DNA from: Azospirillum sp. B4 | GTDB taxonomy: Bacteria > Pseudomonadota > Alphaproteobacteria > Azospirillales > Azospirillaceae | Length of the DNA stretch: 49,825 nucleotides | Reading direction: 5' to 3' | Assembly: GCF_000333275.1 (NCBI RefSeq) | Contig: NZ_BACU01000545.1 | Location: 1-49,825 of the forward strand | In this document: in pieces, positions 9,198-18,126 of the stretch | Layout: every line of letters starts with the position of its first letter | Numbering within the stretch: position 1 is the first letter of the stretch | Translations under genes and position numbers: made by a program | The notes under the pieces: model-generated | Told to the model about the DNA's origin: nothing | Seen by the model: the letters and a program-made list of their open reading frames with translations, nothing else | Databases searched by the model: none

Positions 9198-12100
9198 TTA
9201 ACCGTTGGCGTGGATGTACAGATAAGGATTGGTGCCGGCTGGATCGGCTCCGTAGCTGAGGGAAAGCCGGCCGCTGTCGAAGTCCGCCTTGGTGAATCCG
9301 GTCAGTGTCAACGAGGCGCTGGGGTGGCCGGTGGTCAACAGGTGCAGTGTCAGTCCCTGGTAGCCGGCGGCACCTTCATTGTCCGCCCAGAGGGAGTCCG
9401 ATCCGCTTGGCGTAATTCCCCACACGGTCACCGCATCACCAGCGCCGAAGTTGACCACTGTGCTCCAAATATCGGAGGAAGGGCTGCGGTCGTCGATGAA
9501 GAATGTGTCTATGCCGCTGCCGCCGCCCAGAAAGTTGGACCCCGCGCCACCATCCAGCACGTTGGTGCCGCTTTGCACTGAAATGGCGTCCGTGCCGTCA
9601 CCGGAATGAATGAACCAGTTATCCGTGCTGGCGGCGATGACCAAGTTGTCCGGGGTGAAGTTCAGATATTCGTTGGCGATGCCGGCGACCGGGCCGGTAT
9701 AGGGATGAACGGCGGATGGTAGCGGCAGGCCCGTTGACGCATCCAGAACCGAGAAGCCCGGAACGGCGGCGGCGGTGGCGACGACGCTGGTGGCGGCGTT
9801 GCTGCTGCCAGCGCCACTGGTTGAGGTGTCGGTAATGGTGAACCCGGTGGTTACCGATGACCCCGGTGCCACCTGATGGCTGGTCGGCGTGAAGACCAGG
9901 TTGGACACGGTGCTGGTGACGGCGGCCGCTGTGCCCGTTATCGCATAGATGCCGGTCGTGGGATCGTAACTGCCTGCGCCGAGGTTGGACAGACTGCCGT
10001 TACTCGCGTTGGACAGGGCGATGGTCACGGTTTCGGTCTGGCCGAAATCCGGTTGGGCGAAAGTGACGCCGGTGAATGGCCGGATGGAGCCCGCGTCCGA
10101 TACCGCCTGGTTGGCGATGGTGCCGGCGATCACCGGGTTGTCCAGGGTAGCGTAGACGGTCACGCTGGTGTTGCTGTCGCTGCCGGCGGCGCCGCTGCTT
10201 GAGGAGTCCGTGACGGTGAAGCTGGTGGTGACGGACGCGCCTGGAACCACCTGATGACGGGTCGGGGTGAACACCAGATTAGCCAGGGCATTGGTTACGG
10301 CCTCGACCGATCCGCTGATGGAGTAGACGCCCGTTGTCGCATTGACGCTGCCGCCACCAAGATTGGTGAAGGTACCGTTCAAGGACGACGATGGGGTGAC
10401 GGTCACCGTCTCCGTCTCACCCACGGATGGATCCAGAAGGGTGATGCCCGCAAAGGGTGTCACTGCATCCGTTTCGCTGATCACCTGGCCGGCAACGGCC
10501 CCGTTGATCTGTGGTGCAATGATGATGCGCGTTAGTGCCTCGGTGAGGTCGCTGGGCGACGGGGCGGAAAAGAATGTGCCGCCGTTTGCCGTCGCGATGT
10601 CCTGAAGGCTGGCGGTGGCCGAGGAGTCGTATCCGACCTGAATCGTATAGATCTGCAGTTGGAAATTGGCGCCGCCGGTGGCGGCCGCCGAGATCGAGAA
10701 AGTGTCAACGCTGGTGCCCATGGGGATGGTACCCATGGTATGGCCGCTGATGGTCACGCCCAGGTTATGGGCGTACTGGCTGACGGTTTCCGCCAGGTAC
10801 GTGTCCTTGACCGGCGCATCCGTGAACAGGGCGATGCGCCGCACGGCGGCAGAGTCCCGCCACTGGCCGGCGCTGCCGTCAAGGGCCAGCAGCAGGCCGG
10901 CATTGTCGGCCTCCGGTGTGTCGCCGCCACCGTACGCATAGAGGCTGTTGATGGCGCTGAGCGCCGCGCTTTCCCGGTCATCCAGGTCGGTCTGGGTGGT
11001 GAAAGGCAGGACCACGGCGTTCGGATCGCCCTCGTCCGGGTCCTTGAAACTGATGACGCTGATATGCGCGTCCGTATTGCCGTTCGTGAACAGCGTATTG
11101 ATCAGGTTGATGGCATCGGCCTTCACCCCGCCGATGTACGGGCCCATGCTGCCGGTGGTGTCGATGACGAAGGCGAAATCCGTCTGATCCAGAATGGCAT
11201 TGGGTTGCAGGGCGAATTTCTGGCCATCGCCGAAGGCCGCGTATTCAATGTTGGTCAGGGTGGCTGTGCTGTCGTCACCGCCGTTGCGGACGTGATTGAC
11301 GGACCAGGAACCATCCGGATTGTGGATGATGTCGTAGTCGATGGCGTCGCCGCTGAAATAAGCGGCGTCTGCCGTGCCGCCGCCGCCATCCAGAACGTTC
11401 TGTCCCCCTTCGGCGACCAGAATGTCATTACCGGCGGAGCCTGTGATGCTGTCGTTGCCGCTGCTGCCAATGATCAGCGCGCTGTCGCTGGAAGTGAGGG
11501 TGCCGGACGCTGTCAGTGTGGAGCCGACATTCGTCGTCGCCAGAACCAGGTCGTCGACGCTGTCCGTGCTCGGCAGATATGTCATGCCGCTTGCCAGCGT
11601 GGTGAGCAAATCGCTTCGGCCGACGATGTTCGCCGCTGTGACATCTTTCCAGATCGCGCTGGAAAGATTGGCCGTGAGACTGGCCTTTGTCGGATCGTAG
11701 GTCAGGACGCCGCTCGTATGCGACAGATCGGTATCTTTGCCTTTGGCCAGAAGGCCCGCGTACTCCACGATGATATCAGCCAAGTCGGTGGTCACGGTGG
11801 CGCCGGTGAGCGCGCCGGAGAGGCCGGACGCTGCGAGTTGGCCCAGTTCATCAGCGTCGTCGAATAGGGCCTTGATGCCCGTGTTACCGAAAGGCGTTTC
11901 GCCATTCTCGACGGCGGAATAGGCAATCATGCTCAGCAACTGAGCGTCGGAAGAGGCCGTGCCTGTCACTCCTGCCTTTAGCCCAAAGGCCTCTCCGATG
12001 GCGGGATTGAAATACGCGTTTGCCAGTTGAGTGCCTATATTGGTCCATGCTGTCCGATCCGTCGCAATGGCGTATTGCTGCAGCACCATCAAGGCCATGC

Positions 12101-12902
12101 TATGGAGATGAGTTGAGGATTGGCCATCCGCGTGGGCGTCAATCGCGATGCTAGGCGATTGTGCTGCAATTGCGGCAGCAAGGGCAGCTGCCTCATTACC
12201 CAATACAAGAGCCTCTGAGGCACCTAATATGGGAGTCAACAATGCGGTAATGGTTGCGGCTTCGCCTATTGGGGCCAAATCCCTGACGGTTGTTAGAATT
12301 TCGCCCGATATGGCTATCGACTGTACATTGGAAGCGTTTGGCAAAGGTACCGAGCCCGCTGGTGTAGCTCCAGTTAGCAAGGCTAGGAAATCTGTAAATG
12401 AGCGAGTTACGTCTTCATTTATAGATCTATTTAGAGCTGCAGCTGAAAAAGGCATCGTATCGAAAACGATGGCATCATCGCCGGAAAGTGCTCCTATATA
12501 GCCGGCAAGGCCACCGCCAAGAGAATGCCCGGTTAGAAGAACATTATTGTCTCTTCCATCAAATATTGAATGCCCTGTGATTTCTTTATAAAAGCTTTCT
12601 GCAATCGCCGCCTGTGGAGCGAGAATGCCGGCGCCGCTTGTCCATCCAAATATGATGTCTTGAATTGTTGATAATATTCCGCTATTATCCGTTCCTCTAT
12701 ACGATATTATCTTGTCGCTTCCATTTTCGTAGGCAGTTGCATAAAAACCGCTGAGATAATCAAAAAGACCAAAATCTGTCTTTATATCGTAAATTCCCAG
12801 CTTATTAGGGCCACCGATATCAATGCCTTCGTCATATCCCCTGTTGTACGAATCCATCGCGAATATGGCGCTCATTAGTTTAGATACAGATGTCATTTTC
12901 AT
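9198..12902 (-). CDS. Lipase-like / RTX / VWA chimeric secreted protein
   Basis: This 1234-aa protein combines domains rarely read together. Residues about 1-240 resemble a class-3 lipase: MDSYNRGYDEGI near the start, an SYRGTD oxyanion-type motif (67-72) and the nucleophile elbow TGHSLGGGL (S127). Residues about 475-515 carry RTX-like GGxGxD repeats. A von Willebrand A domain follows (about 571-760) with a MIDAS motif DTTGSM (D581). Two related repeats of about 124 residues (about 800-1036) look like beta-sandwich adhesin modules. A second RTX stretch (about 1085-1158) and a short C-terminal tail complete it. There is no N-terminal signal peptide, so type I secretion is the expected route, yet no HlyB/HlyD/TolC genes are in view. 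ATG 12902 (or the ATG two codons later) has an AAAGGA site. The 5' third is strongly AT-rich, unlike the rest, which suggests a recent fusion or transfer. Whether it acts as lipase, toxin or adhesin is open. Confidence 0.8.
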   Translation of the reverse strand: MKMTSVSKLMSAIFAMDSYNRGYDEGIDIGGPNKLGIYDIKTDFGLFDYLSGFYATAYENGSDKIISYRGTDNSGILSTIQDIIFGWTSGAGILAPQAAIAESFYKEITGHSIFDGRDNNVLLTGHSLGGGLAGYIGALSGDDAIVFDTMPFSAAALNRSINEDVTRSFTDFLALLTGATPAGSVPLPNASNVQSIAISGEILTTVRDLAPIGEAATITALLTPILGASEALVLGNEAAALAAAIAAQSPSIAIDAHADGQSSTHLHSMALMVLQQYAIATDRTAWTNIGTQLANAYFNPAIGEAFGLKAGVTGTASSDAQLLSMIAYSAVENGETPFGNTGIKALFDDADELGQLAASGLSGALTGATVTTDLADIIVEYAGLLAKGKDTDLSHTSGVLTYDPTKASLTANLSSAIWKDVTAANIVGRSDLLTTLASGMTYLPSTDSVDDLVLATTNVGSTLTASGTLTSSDSALIIGSSGNDSITGSAGNDILVAEGGQNVLDGGGGTADAAYFSGDAIDYDIIHNPDGSWSVNHVRNGGDDSTATLTNIEYAAFGDGQKFALQPNAILDQTDFAFVIDTTGSMGPYIGGVKADAINLINTLFTNGNTDAHISVISFKDPDEGDPNAVVLPFTTQTDLDDRESAALSAINSLYAYGGGDTPEADNAGLLLALDGSAGQWRDSAAVRRIALFTDAPVKDTYLAETVSQYAHNLGVTISGHTMGTIPMGTSVDTFSISAAATGGANFQLQIYTIQVGYDSSATASLQDIATANGGTFFSAPSPSDLTEALTRIIIAPQINGAVAGQVISETDAVTPFAGITLLDPSVGETETVTVTPSSSLNGTFTNLGGGSVNATTGVYSISGSVEAVTNALANLVFTPTRHQVVPGASVTTSFTVTDSSSSGAAGSDSNTSVTVYATLDNPVIAGTIANQAVSDAGSIRPFTGVTFAQPDFGQTETVTIALSNASNGSLSNLGAGSYDPTTGIYAITGTAAAVTSTVSNLVFTPTSHQVAPGSSVTTGFTITDTSTSGAGSSNAATSVVATAAAVPGFSVLDASTGLPLPSAVHPYTGPVAGIANEYLNFTPDNLVIAASTDNWFIHSGDGTDAISVQSGTNVLDGGAGSNFLGGGSGIDTFFIDDRSPSSDIWSTVVNFGAGDAVTVWGITPSGSDSLWADNEGAAGYQGLTLHLLTTGHPSASLTLTGFTKADFDSGRLSLSYGADPAGTNPYLYIHANG

Positions 12903-13042
12903 ATTCCTTTCGTTTTTCTTGGTAAATTTCGACGATCATCATTTCAATTTTATTGGTGAATTGGAGGGTGGAATGGGGGTCGTTCTTGGGAGTCTAAAGA
13001 GAACCGCTTGGTCATTTACGTGTAAAAATATTACCGTATACC

Positions 13043-13072
13043 ATCTTAGCGCATTCATTGACATTTCCGCAA
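13043..13072 (-). promoter_or_regulatory. Possible sigma-70 promoter for the lipase/VWA gene
   Basis: On the minus strand, TTGCGG (13072-13067) and TAAGAT (13048-13043) are separated by 18 bases, a reasonable -35/-10 pair about 140 bases upstream of the lipase/VWA start. The match is partial and the region is AT-rich, so chance is possible. Confidence 0.25.
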
Positions 13073-13205
13073 TTAATAATGTCTTAAAGTTGCATTAATG
13101 TCGTTCTCGCGGTGATGGTCATCGCGCTTGTTCCTCGACCTTTTGAGGGAAACTCCCATCCACTGATCAGAGCGCGCGCCTGCCCTGCCCGCCATCGCCG
13201 CCGCC

Positions 13206-13250
13206 CCCATACGTATTTCCTCCTTCCGTCCCGCGCGTCCCATACGTATT
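13206..13250. promoter_or_regulatory. Paired ATACGTAT palindromes, candidate LacI-type operators
   Basis: Two perfect 8-bp palindromes, ATACGTAT at 13209-13216 and 13242-13249, share the longer direct repeat CCCATACGTATT. Their centres are 33 bp apart, about three helical turns, and they lie 68-108 bases before the glucoamylase ATG. LacI-family operators are palindromes with a central CG, and a LacI-family gene is located 3.7 kb to the right. Binding is inference; I noticed no further copy elsewhere in the window while reading. Confidence 0.45.
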
Positions 13251-13316
13251 CAAGGCCTTGTGCGGTGCACTGCGGGGGACAGTGGGGCCTGCTGTCTTTT
13301 TGAGCCTGGTGATGGA

Positions 13317-15701
13317 ATGACGAACAACAAGATGATGGGACGGAAACGGGCCATGGCGCTGGTGGCGATGCTGCTGGCCTCCACCATGGGAACCACGGCG
13401 CTGGCCGGGGTGGCGCCGGGCGCGCCGGGACAGGCGGCGATGGGGGCCTATGCGGGCAAGACCGGCATCGGCACCGCGTATCACGCCTATGGCGCGCAGG
13501 CCGGCAAGGCGGTGCCGTCGCGCGTCTGGTTCTCGCTGGCCAAGGGCGTGGTCACGGAGACCATGTACGGCCTGATCCATGAGGTGCAACTGCGTGAGCT
13601 GAAGTTCGCCATCCAGGGCGAGGGCTTCCTGGATGTGGAGGACGCGGACACCGACAGCACCACCAGCTATCTGGACGTGGATGCCGCCGGCCGTCCGCGC
13701 TCCCTGGCCTATCGCGTCGCCAACAAGGCCAGGAACGGCAAGTACGAGATCGAGAAGCAGGTCTTCACCGACCCCGCCGCCGATACGCTGGTGGTGCGTG
13801 TGACGGTGCGGGCGCTGAAGGGGGGCACCGTCACCCCCTATCTGCTGGTCGACCCGCAGATGGCCGGCACCGGCGGTGGCGACAAGGCCGATGTGATCGA
13901 TGGCGCCCTGCATGCCTATGAGGGCGGCCGCCACCTGGTGGTGCGCGCGGCCCAGGGATTCAAGGCGGCCAGCGTGGGCTTCGTCGGCGCCTCCGACGGG
14001 CTGAGCCAGCTGAAGGCCGGTGGCAAGCTCGACGCCGATTACACCACCACCGGCGACAAGGCCGGCAACGTCGCCCTGGCCGGCGCCCTGGCGCCGGTGA
14101 CGGGGGAGGCTACCTTCGACATCGTCGTCGGCTTCGGCGACAGCGCCAAGGCGGCGGACGCCGCCGCCAGCGCCACGCTGAAGCGCGGGCACGACGCCGT
14201 GCTGGCCGCCTACAACGCCGGCTGGGAAGGCTACCAGGCCAAGCTGGCGCCCCTGCCCGACCTGGCGAAGGAGGCGATGGACGGCGGCAAGCTGCTGTAC
14301 GCCAGCGCCCTGGTGCTGAAGGCGCAGGAGGACAAGACCCATCCCGGCGCGCTGATCGCCTCCCTGTCCGCCCCCTGGGGCGACACCCAGAAGGCGGACA
14401 AGCCGGCGACCGGTTACAAGGCCGTCTGGCCGCGCGACTTCTACCAGTGCGCCATGGCCCTGCTGGCGCTGGGCGACACCGACACGCCCAAGGCGGCACT
14501 GAGCTATCTCAAGACCATCCAGGTGGGGCCGAAGACGCCGGGCAACCATGGCGATGGCGGCTGGTTCCTGCAGAAAACGCACGTGGACGGCACGCCGGAA
14601 TGGGTGGGGGTGCAGCTGGACCAGACGGCCATGCCCCTGATGCTGGCCTGGCGCCTGTGGCGCAACGGCGTCATCAGCGACGCCGACGTGGCGGCGCTCT
14701 ACCCCAGCATGGTGAAGCCCGCCGCCGACTTCCTGGTCAAGGGCGGCACCGCCGGCATCGGCTGGAACAAGGAGACCATCCGCCCGCCCGCGACCCAGCA
14801 GGAACGCTGGGAGGAACAGGCCGGCAACTCCCCCTCCACCACCGCGGCGGTCATCGCCGGGCTGGCGGCGGCGGCGGAGCTGGCGGGCCAGGCGGGGGAC
14901 GAGGCGGCGGTGAAGCGCTACTACGCCGCCGCCGACGCCTACTCCGCCGGTTTGGAGAAGGCGACCGTCACCACCAACGGCCAGTTGGCGCCCAAGGAAA
15001 GCAAGGCCGGATACTACCTGCGCATCGCGCCCACCGGCCAGCCGAACGCCCATACGCCGCTGGCGGTGCGCAACGGCCAGCAGGCGTTGACGGAGGACGC
15101 CTACGTCGATGGCGGCTTCCTGGAGCTGGTGCGCTATGGCGTGCGCGCACCCGGCGACCCCGTCATCAAGGCCAGCCTGGCCGTGCTGGATGACGAGACG
15201 CTGCCGGAGAACCTCCGCGTCAAATACACCTTCCATTTCGACGGCGACACCACCGCCTATCCCGGGTGGCGGCGCTACGGCAATGATGGCTATGGCGAGG
15301 ACCGGGCCAACGGCGCCAACTACGCCGTCAGCGGCACCTCCACGCCGACCCAGCGCGGCCGTGTCTGGCCCCTGCTGACGGGGGAGCGCGGGCATTATGA
15401 ACTGGCGCTGGCGGCGGCCAGGCCCGGTGGCGCCAAGCCGGCGGAGGTGAACGCCATCCGCACGACCTATGTCCGCGCCCTGGAGCGTTTCGCCAACCAG
15501 GGCTTGATGATCCCGGAACAGGTGTGGGATGGCGTGGGCAGCGACGGCGGCCGCGGCTACAAGGCGGGGGCCGGCACCGACAGCGCCACGCCCTTGGCCT
15601 GGGCGCACGCGGAATATGTGAAGCTGTTGCGTTCCCTGCACGACGGCGGGGTCTGGGACATGTACGCCCCGGTCGCGGTGCGCTACGCGACCAAGCCCTG
15701 A
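13317..15701 (+). CDS. Exported GH15 glucoamylase (glucan 1,4-alpha-glucosidase)
   Basis: This is a GH15 enzyme of 794 aa that should release beta-glucose from non-reducing ends of starch and maltodextrins (inverting). The signal peptide is clear (MTNNKMMGRKR then a hydrophobic run, cleavage near ALA-GVA at about residue 30). An N-terminal bacterial-type beta-sandwich domain (about 30-280) precedes the (alpha/alpha)6 barrel. The general acid is probably in RWEEQAGNSPST (E499/E500) and the general base in PLAWAHAEYVKL (E766). KAVWPRDFYQCAMALLALG is a further substrate-site motif. ATG 13317 is chosen because the frame upstream encodes a Cys-rich, unlikely leader starting at GTG 13260; the ribosome site is weak. 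Two palindromes lie upstream. With the GH13 and GH97 enzymes it gives the cell several exported routes from starch to glucose. Glucodextranase is the main alternative specificity. Confidence 0.9.
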   Translation: MTNNKMMGRKRAMALVAMLLASTMGTTALAGVAPGAPGQAAMGAYAGKTGIGTAYHAYGAQAGKAVPSRVWFSLAKGVVTETMYGLIHEVQLRELKFAIQGEGFLDVEDADTDSTTSYLDVDAAGRPRSLAYRVANKARNGKYEIEKQVFTDPAADTLVVRVTVRALKGGTVTPYLLVDPQMAGTGGGDKADVIDGALHAYEGGRHLVVRAAQGFKAASVGFVGASDGLSQLKAGGKLDADYTTTGDKAGNVALAGALAPVTGEATFDIVVGFGDSAKAADAAASATLKRGHDAVLAAYNAGWEGYQAKLAPLPDLAKEAMDGGKLLYASALVLKAQEDKTHPGALIASLSAPWGDTQKADKPATGYKAVWPRDFYQCAMALLALGDTDTPKAALSYLKTIQVGPKTPGNHGDGGWFLQKTHVDGTPEWVGVQLDQTAMPLMLAWRLWRNGVISDADVAALYPSMVKPAADFLVKGGTAGIGWNKETIRPPATQQERWEEQAGNSPSTTAAVIAGLAAAAELAGQAGDEAAVKRYYAAADAYSAGLEKATVTTNGQLAPKESKAGYYLRIAPTGQPNAHTPLAVRNGQQALTEDAYVDGGFLELVRYGVRAPGDPVIKASLAVLDDETLPENLRVKYTFHFDGDTTAYPGWRRYGNDGYGEDRANGANYAVSGTSTPTQRGRVWPLLTGERGHYELALAAARPGGAKPAEVNAIRTTYVRALERFANQGLMIPEQVWDGVGSDGGRGYKAGAGTDSATPLAWAHAEYVKLLRSLHDGGVWDMYAPVAVRYATKP

Positions 15702-15713
15702 AGGCAGGCCGTT

Positions 15714-15737
15714 CCCGGGGCCTCGCGCGGCCCCGGG
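15714..15737. terminator. GC-rich hairpin between convergent genes
   Basis: A perfect 9-bp stem (CCCGGGGCC at 15714-15722, GGCCCCGGG at 15729-15737) with a six-base loop lies between the glucoamylase stop and the convergent methyltransferase stop. No T run follows on either strand, so it is only a candidate bidirectional terminator. Confidence 0.45.
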
Positions 15738-15772
15738 AGCCGCAGCCTGTCAGGTCGGTGGTGTCGGCCGTT

Positions 15773-16795
15773 TCAGACCTTCGTCAGCACATAGCTGTTC
15801 ACGGCCGCCGACAGGTCGCTCAGGGAGTAATGGGCGAAGCGCTCGACCACCCGGCTCTGGTCGACATACCCCTCCGGCGCGGTTACCAGATGCACCGTGG
15901 CGCCCTGGAAGCCCCCCAGGATGAACAACGCTTCCATGTCACCGGCCCTCAGTCCGTTCACTTCGTCCAGGATGCCGTCGTAGTACATCTGGAAGGAGTC
16001 GGCGATATCCTGGTCCGGGGCGATGGCGCGATGGTCGGTGAAGTCCACGGTATGCACGCAGACGCCGTCGTCCTTCAGTATTTCCCGCTGGCGGGCCAGC
16101 GACCCCGGCATGTCCTCAACATGTTCCAGCACGGAATTGCTGCACACCAGGTCGTAGTGGCCGTTCTCCATCATGTCCGTGTTGTTGAACAGCCGGACGG
16201 GGCCGAAGCTGACGACCCCGGGGCCGTCGTTCAGCCGGGTCAACTTCTCCTCCAGGTCGGTGAAGTCAAGGGCCGCCACCCGCTGCTTCATCTCCTGCGG
16301 TGTGCCACCAAGCAAGGCGAAGGACGCCGGCGTCTCGTACAGCCAGCGGATGGTTTCGAAAACGCTTTCCGTGACCATGTCCGGCCCGATGGGGAAGGGT
16401 TCGAACGCGTCGGCCTGCGCGAAGCCGATGGCGTACAGCATGATGGCCGCCGACAGGGATGACCATACCCCGGAGCCGAAATCCAGGATGCGCGACTGGC
16501 GGATGCGCGCCGCTTCCAGGCGATGGCCGTGCCCGGCAAACTCCAGGGCGCGGGAGAAATTGGCGATGACGGTTTGGGTTTTGACGGCTGTCAGCTCGCC
16601 CCCCACCTGGCGCAGCAGCTTTTGGATGCGCACCCGCTCCGGGGCGATGATGCCGCTCAGGTGGCGGCTGGTGTAGCGGGGCTTGGACAGTTCGGCCGTC
16701 CAGACGTCCTGTAGCTCGGGGGTCAGATAGCCTTGGGATTGGAGTTCCGCCAGGCCGGCGGCGCGGGTTTCCGGGGCCGCCAGATCCATCAGCAT
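15773..16795 (-). CDS. Class I SAM-dependent methyltransferase
   Basis: The protein (340 aa from the chosen start) has a Rossmann-type methyltransferase core. Motif I reads RILDFGSGVWSS (about residues 102-113) and a later YDLVCSNSVLEHVEDMPGSL corresponds to the end of strand 4 and the helix after it, as in UbiE/Methyltransf_11 proteins. About 100 residues of mostly helical sequence precede the core. The substrate is unknown; similar proteins modify sugars, lipids or small metabolites. The start is uncertain: ATG 16795 begins a sensible helix, but the frame runs open to a TTG at 16939 with further ATGs at 16906 and 16900, and none has a clear ribosome site. The open upstream part is Gly/Cys/Pro-rich and looks untranslated. 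It lies between the glucoamylase and the LacI-type regulator but shows no link to sugar catabolism. Confidence 0.75.
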   Translation of the reverse strand: MLMDLAAPETRAAGLAELQSQGYLTPELQDVWTAELSKPRYTSRHLSGIIAPERVRIQKLLRQVGGELTAVKTQTVIANFSRALEFAGHGHRLEAARIRQSRILDFGSGVWSSLSAAIMLYAIGFAQADAFEPFPIGPDMVTESVFETIRWLYETPASFALLGGTPQEMKQRVAALDFTDLEEKLTRLNDGPGVVSFGPVRLFNNTDMMENGHYDLVCSNSVLEHVEDMPGSLARQREILKDDGVCVHTVDFTDHRAIAPDQDIADSFQMYYDGILDEVNGLRAGDMEALFILGGFQGATVHLVTAPEGYVDQSRVVERFAHYSLSDLSAAVNSYVLTKV

Positions 16796-16953
16796 GGAGA
16801 TCAGGGATTGCCCGTGACTGGGTCGTTGCAGCACATCCGACTCCCGTGAGGGCAGGGCGCCCGGCCGCCCCCCGGCGGCGCATCTGGCGGTGCCCCCCAT
16901 CGGCATACCGCAAGCACCCGGACATGCGCAATATCGCAACTAAACAGGGTGGG

Positions 16954-17973
16954 TCAGGCGCTGTTCCGGACCACCAGGCTGGTGGCGATCTGCGTTGTCT
17001 CGACGGGACGGCCGTCGATCAGGCGCAGCAGGTTTTCCACCAGCAGTTCCCCCGCCGCCGCCGTGTCCTGGCGGATGGTGGTCAGGGGTGGGGAGGTGAA
17101 GGGGGCGGCGACGATGTCGTCGAAGCCCACCACGGCCACATCCTCGGGCACCCGTAAACCCCGCTCGCGCAGGCCGTTCATGGCACCGATGGCCAGCAGG
17201 TCGCAGGCGCCGAACACCGCGTCGATCGGCCCCTCGCGGTCGATCAGGTCCAGGATGGCCTGGTGGCCGACCTCCTCCGACGCGGCGGCGTCGGCGTACA
17301 GCGCCTCGATCACGGGCAGCCCCGCTTCCTCCAGCGCCTGGACATAGCCGTTGTAGCGGTCGCGGAATTCGGGGCAATGCTCCGAAATGTCACCCAGGAA
17401 GGCGATGCGCTTGCGGCCCCGGGCCACCAGGTGACGCACGCCCGCGCGGGCGCCCTGTCTGTTGTCCGACCCGATGAAGTGCCCCGGCTGGCCGGGCACG
17501 ACCGGGCCCCAGGTCACGAAGGCGGTGCTGACCTCATCCAGGCGGCTGATCTTGTCGACGTAGCGCAGATAGTCGCCATAGCCCAGGAAGATCAGGCCGT
17601 CGGCCCGCTTGGACGCGGCGTAGTCCGCACTCCAGTCATCGCTGGATTGCTGGAAGCTGATCAGCAGGTCATAGCCGCGCCGGGCCGACGCCTTGGTGAT
17701 GCTGCTCAGCATTGACAGGAAGAACGGGTTGATCAGCGACTGGCTGGTCACCGGGTCTTCATACAGCAGAAGGGCCAGGGTATTGGTCTTCTGTGAGCGC
17801 AGGTTGCGGGCGTTGACGTCCACCTTGTAGTTCAGCAGGCGGGCGGCCTGGGCCACGCGCAGCCGGGTATCCTCGCTGACCATCGCGTCGTTGCGCAGGG
17901 CGCGGGACACGGTGGACTGCGACACGCCGGCCAGTTCGGCGATATCGAACGATGTCGGACGCTTGACCCGCAT
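16954..17973 (-). CDS. LacI-family transcriptional regulator
   Basis: This is a 339-aa LacI/GalR-type repressor. The N-terminal helix-turn-helix is textbook: SFDIAELAGVSQSTVSRALR, followed by the hinge region (about residues 8-60). A periplasmic-binding-protein-like sensor domain (about 65-335) should bind a sugar effector. ATG 17973 is chosen because it puts the helix-turn-helix at residue 7 and has AAAGGG just upstream; the frame stays open further upstream but encodes a Pro/Arg-rich leader. The gene lies 153 bases downstream of the symporter gene on the same strand and faces the alpha-glucan enzyme genes, so it is the likely regulator of the locus, with maltose or glucose as possible inducer. 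Candidate sites are the two ATACGTAT palindromes before the glucoamylase gene. Family assignment is secure; the regulon is inferred from position. Confidence 0.92.
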   Translation of the reverse strand: MRVKRPTSFDIAELAGVSQSTVSRALRNDAMVSEDTRLRVAQAARLLNYKVDVNARNLRSQKTNTLALLLYEDPVTSQSLINPFFLSMLSSITKASARRGYDLLISFQQSSDDWSADYAASKRADGLIFLGYGDYLRYVDKISRLDEVSTAFVTWGPVVPGQPGHFIGSDNRQGARAGVRHLVARGRKRIAFLGDISEHCPEFRDRYNGYVQALEEAGLPVIEALYADAAASEEVGHQAILDLIDREGPIDAVFGACDLLAIGAMNGLRERGLRVPEDVAVVGFDDIVAAPFTSPPLTTIRQDTAAAGELLVENLLRLIDGRPVETTQIATSLVVRNSA

Positions 17974-18126
17974 CCCTTTGGTTCCGACCTCTTGGTGCTC
18001 CCCTGGGGCCGGATGATAGCAACCCGGTCCGCGGCCCCGCAATGCGCGTCGCGGTTCGGGATCCTTTAGGTCAGTCCGGATGGTGCCGGGCGGCAACACC
18101 CGCATCGGGTCGCCCATGAAGATCCC

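Larger units (their letters stand above)
12903..13316. promoter_or_regulatory. AT-rich divergent intergenic region
   Basis: This 414-base gap separates the minus-strand lipase/VWA gene from the plus-strand glucoamylase gene, so it must hold both promoters. Its left two thirds (to about 13110) are AT-rich like the adjacent 5' end of the lipase gene. The right third returns to high GC and carries two ATACGTAT palindromes. I see no convincing small gene in it. Confidence 0.6.

Noticed and set aside
10659..11867. A 402-codon plus-strand frame opposite the lipase/VWA gene
   Set aside because: It lies opposite the VWA domain, has no recognisable motif and its composition is that of an antisense shadow.
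13167..15641. An 824-codon minus-strand frame opposite the glucoamylase gene
   Set aside because: The plus strand encodes a full GH15 enzyme with signal peptide and catalytic motifs; the minus product is repetitive and motif-free.
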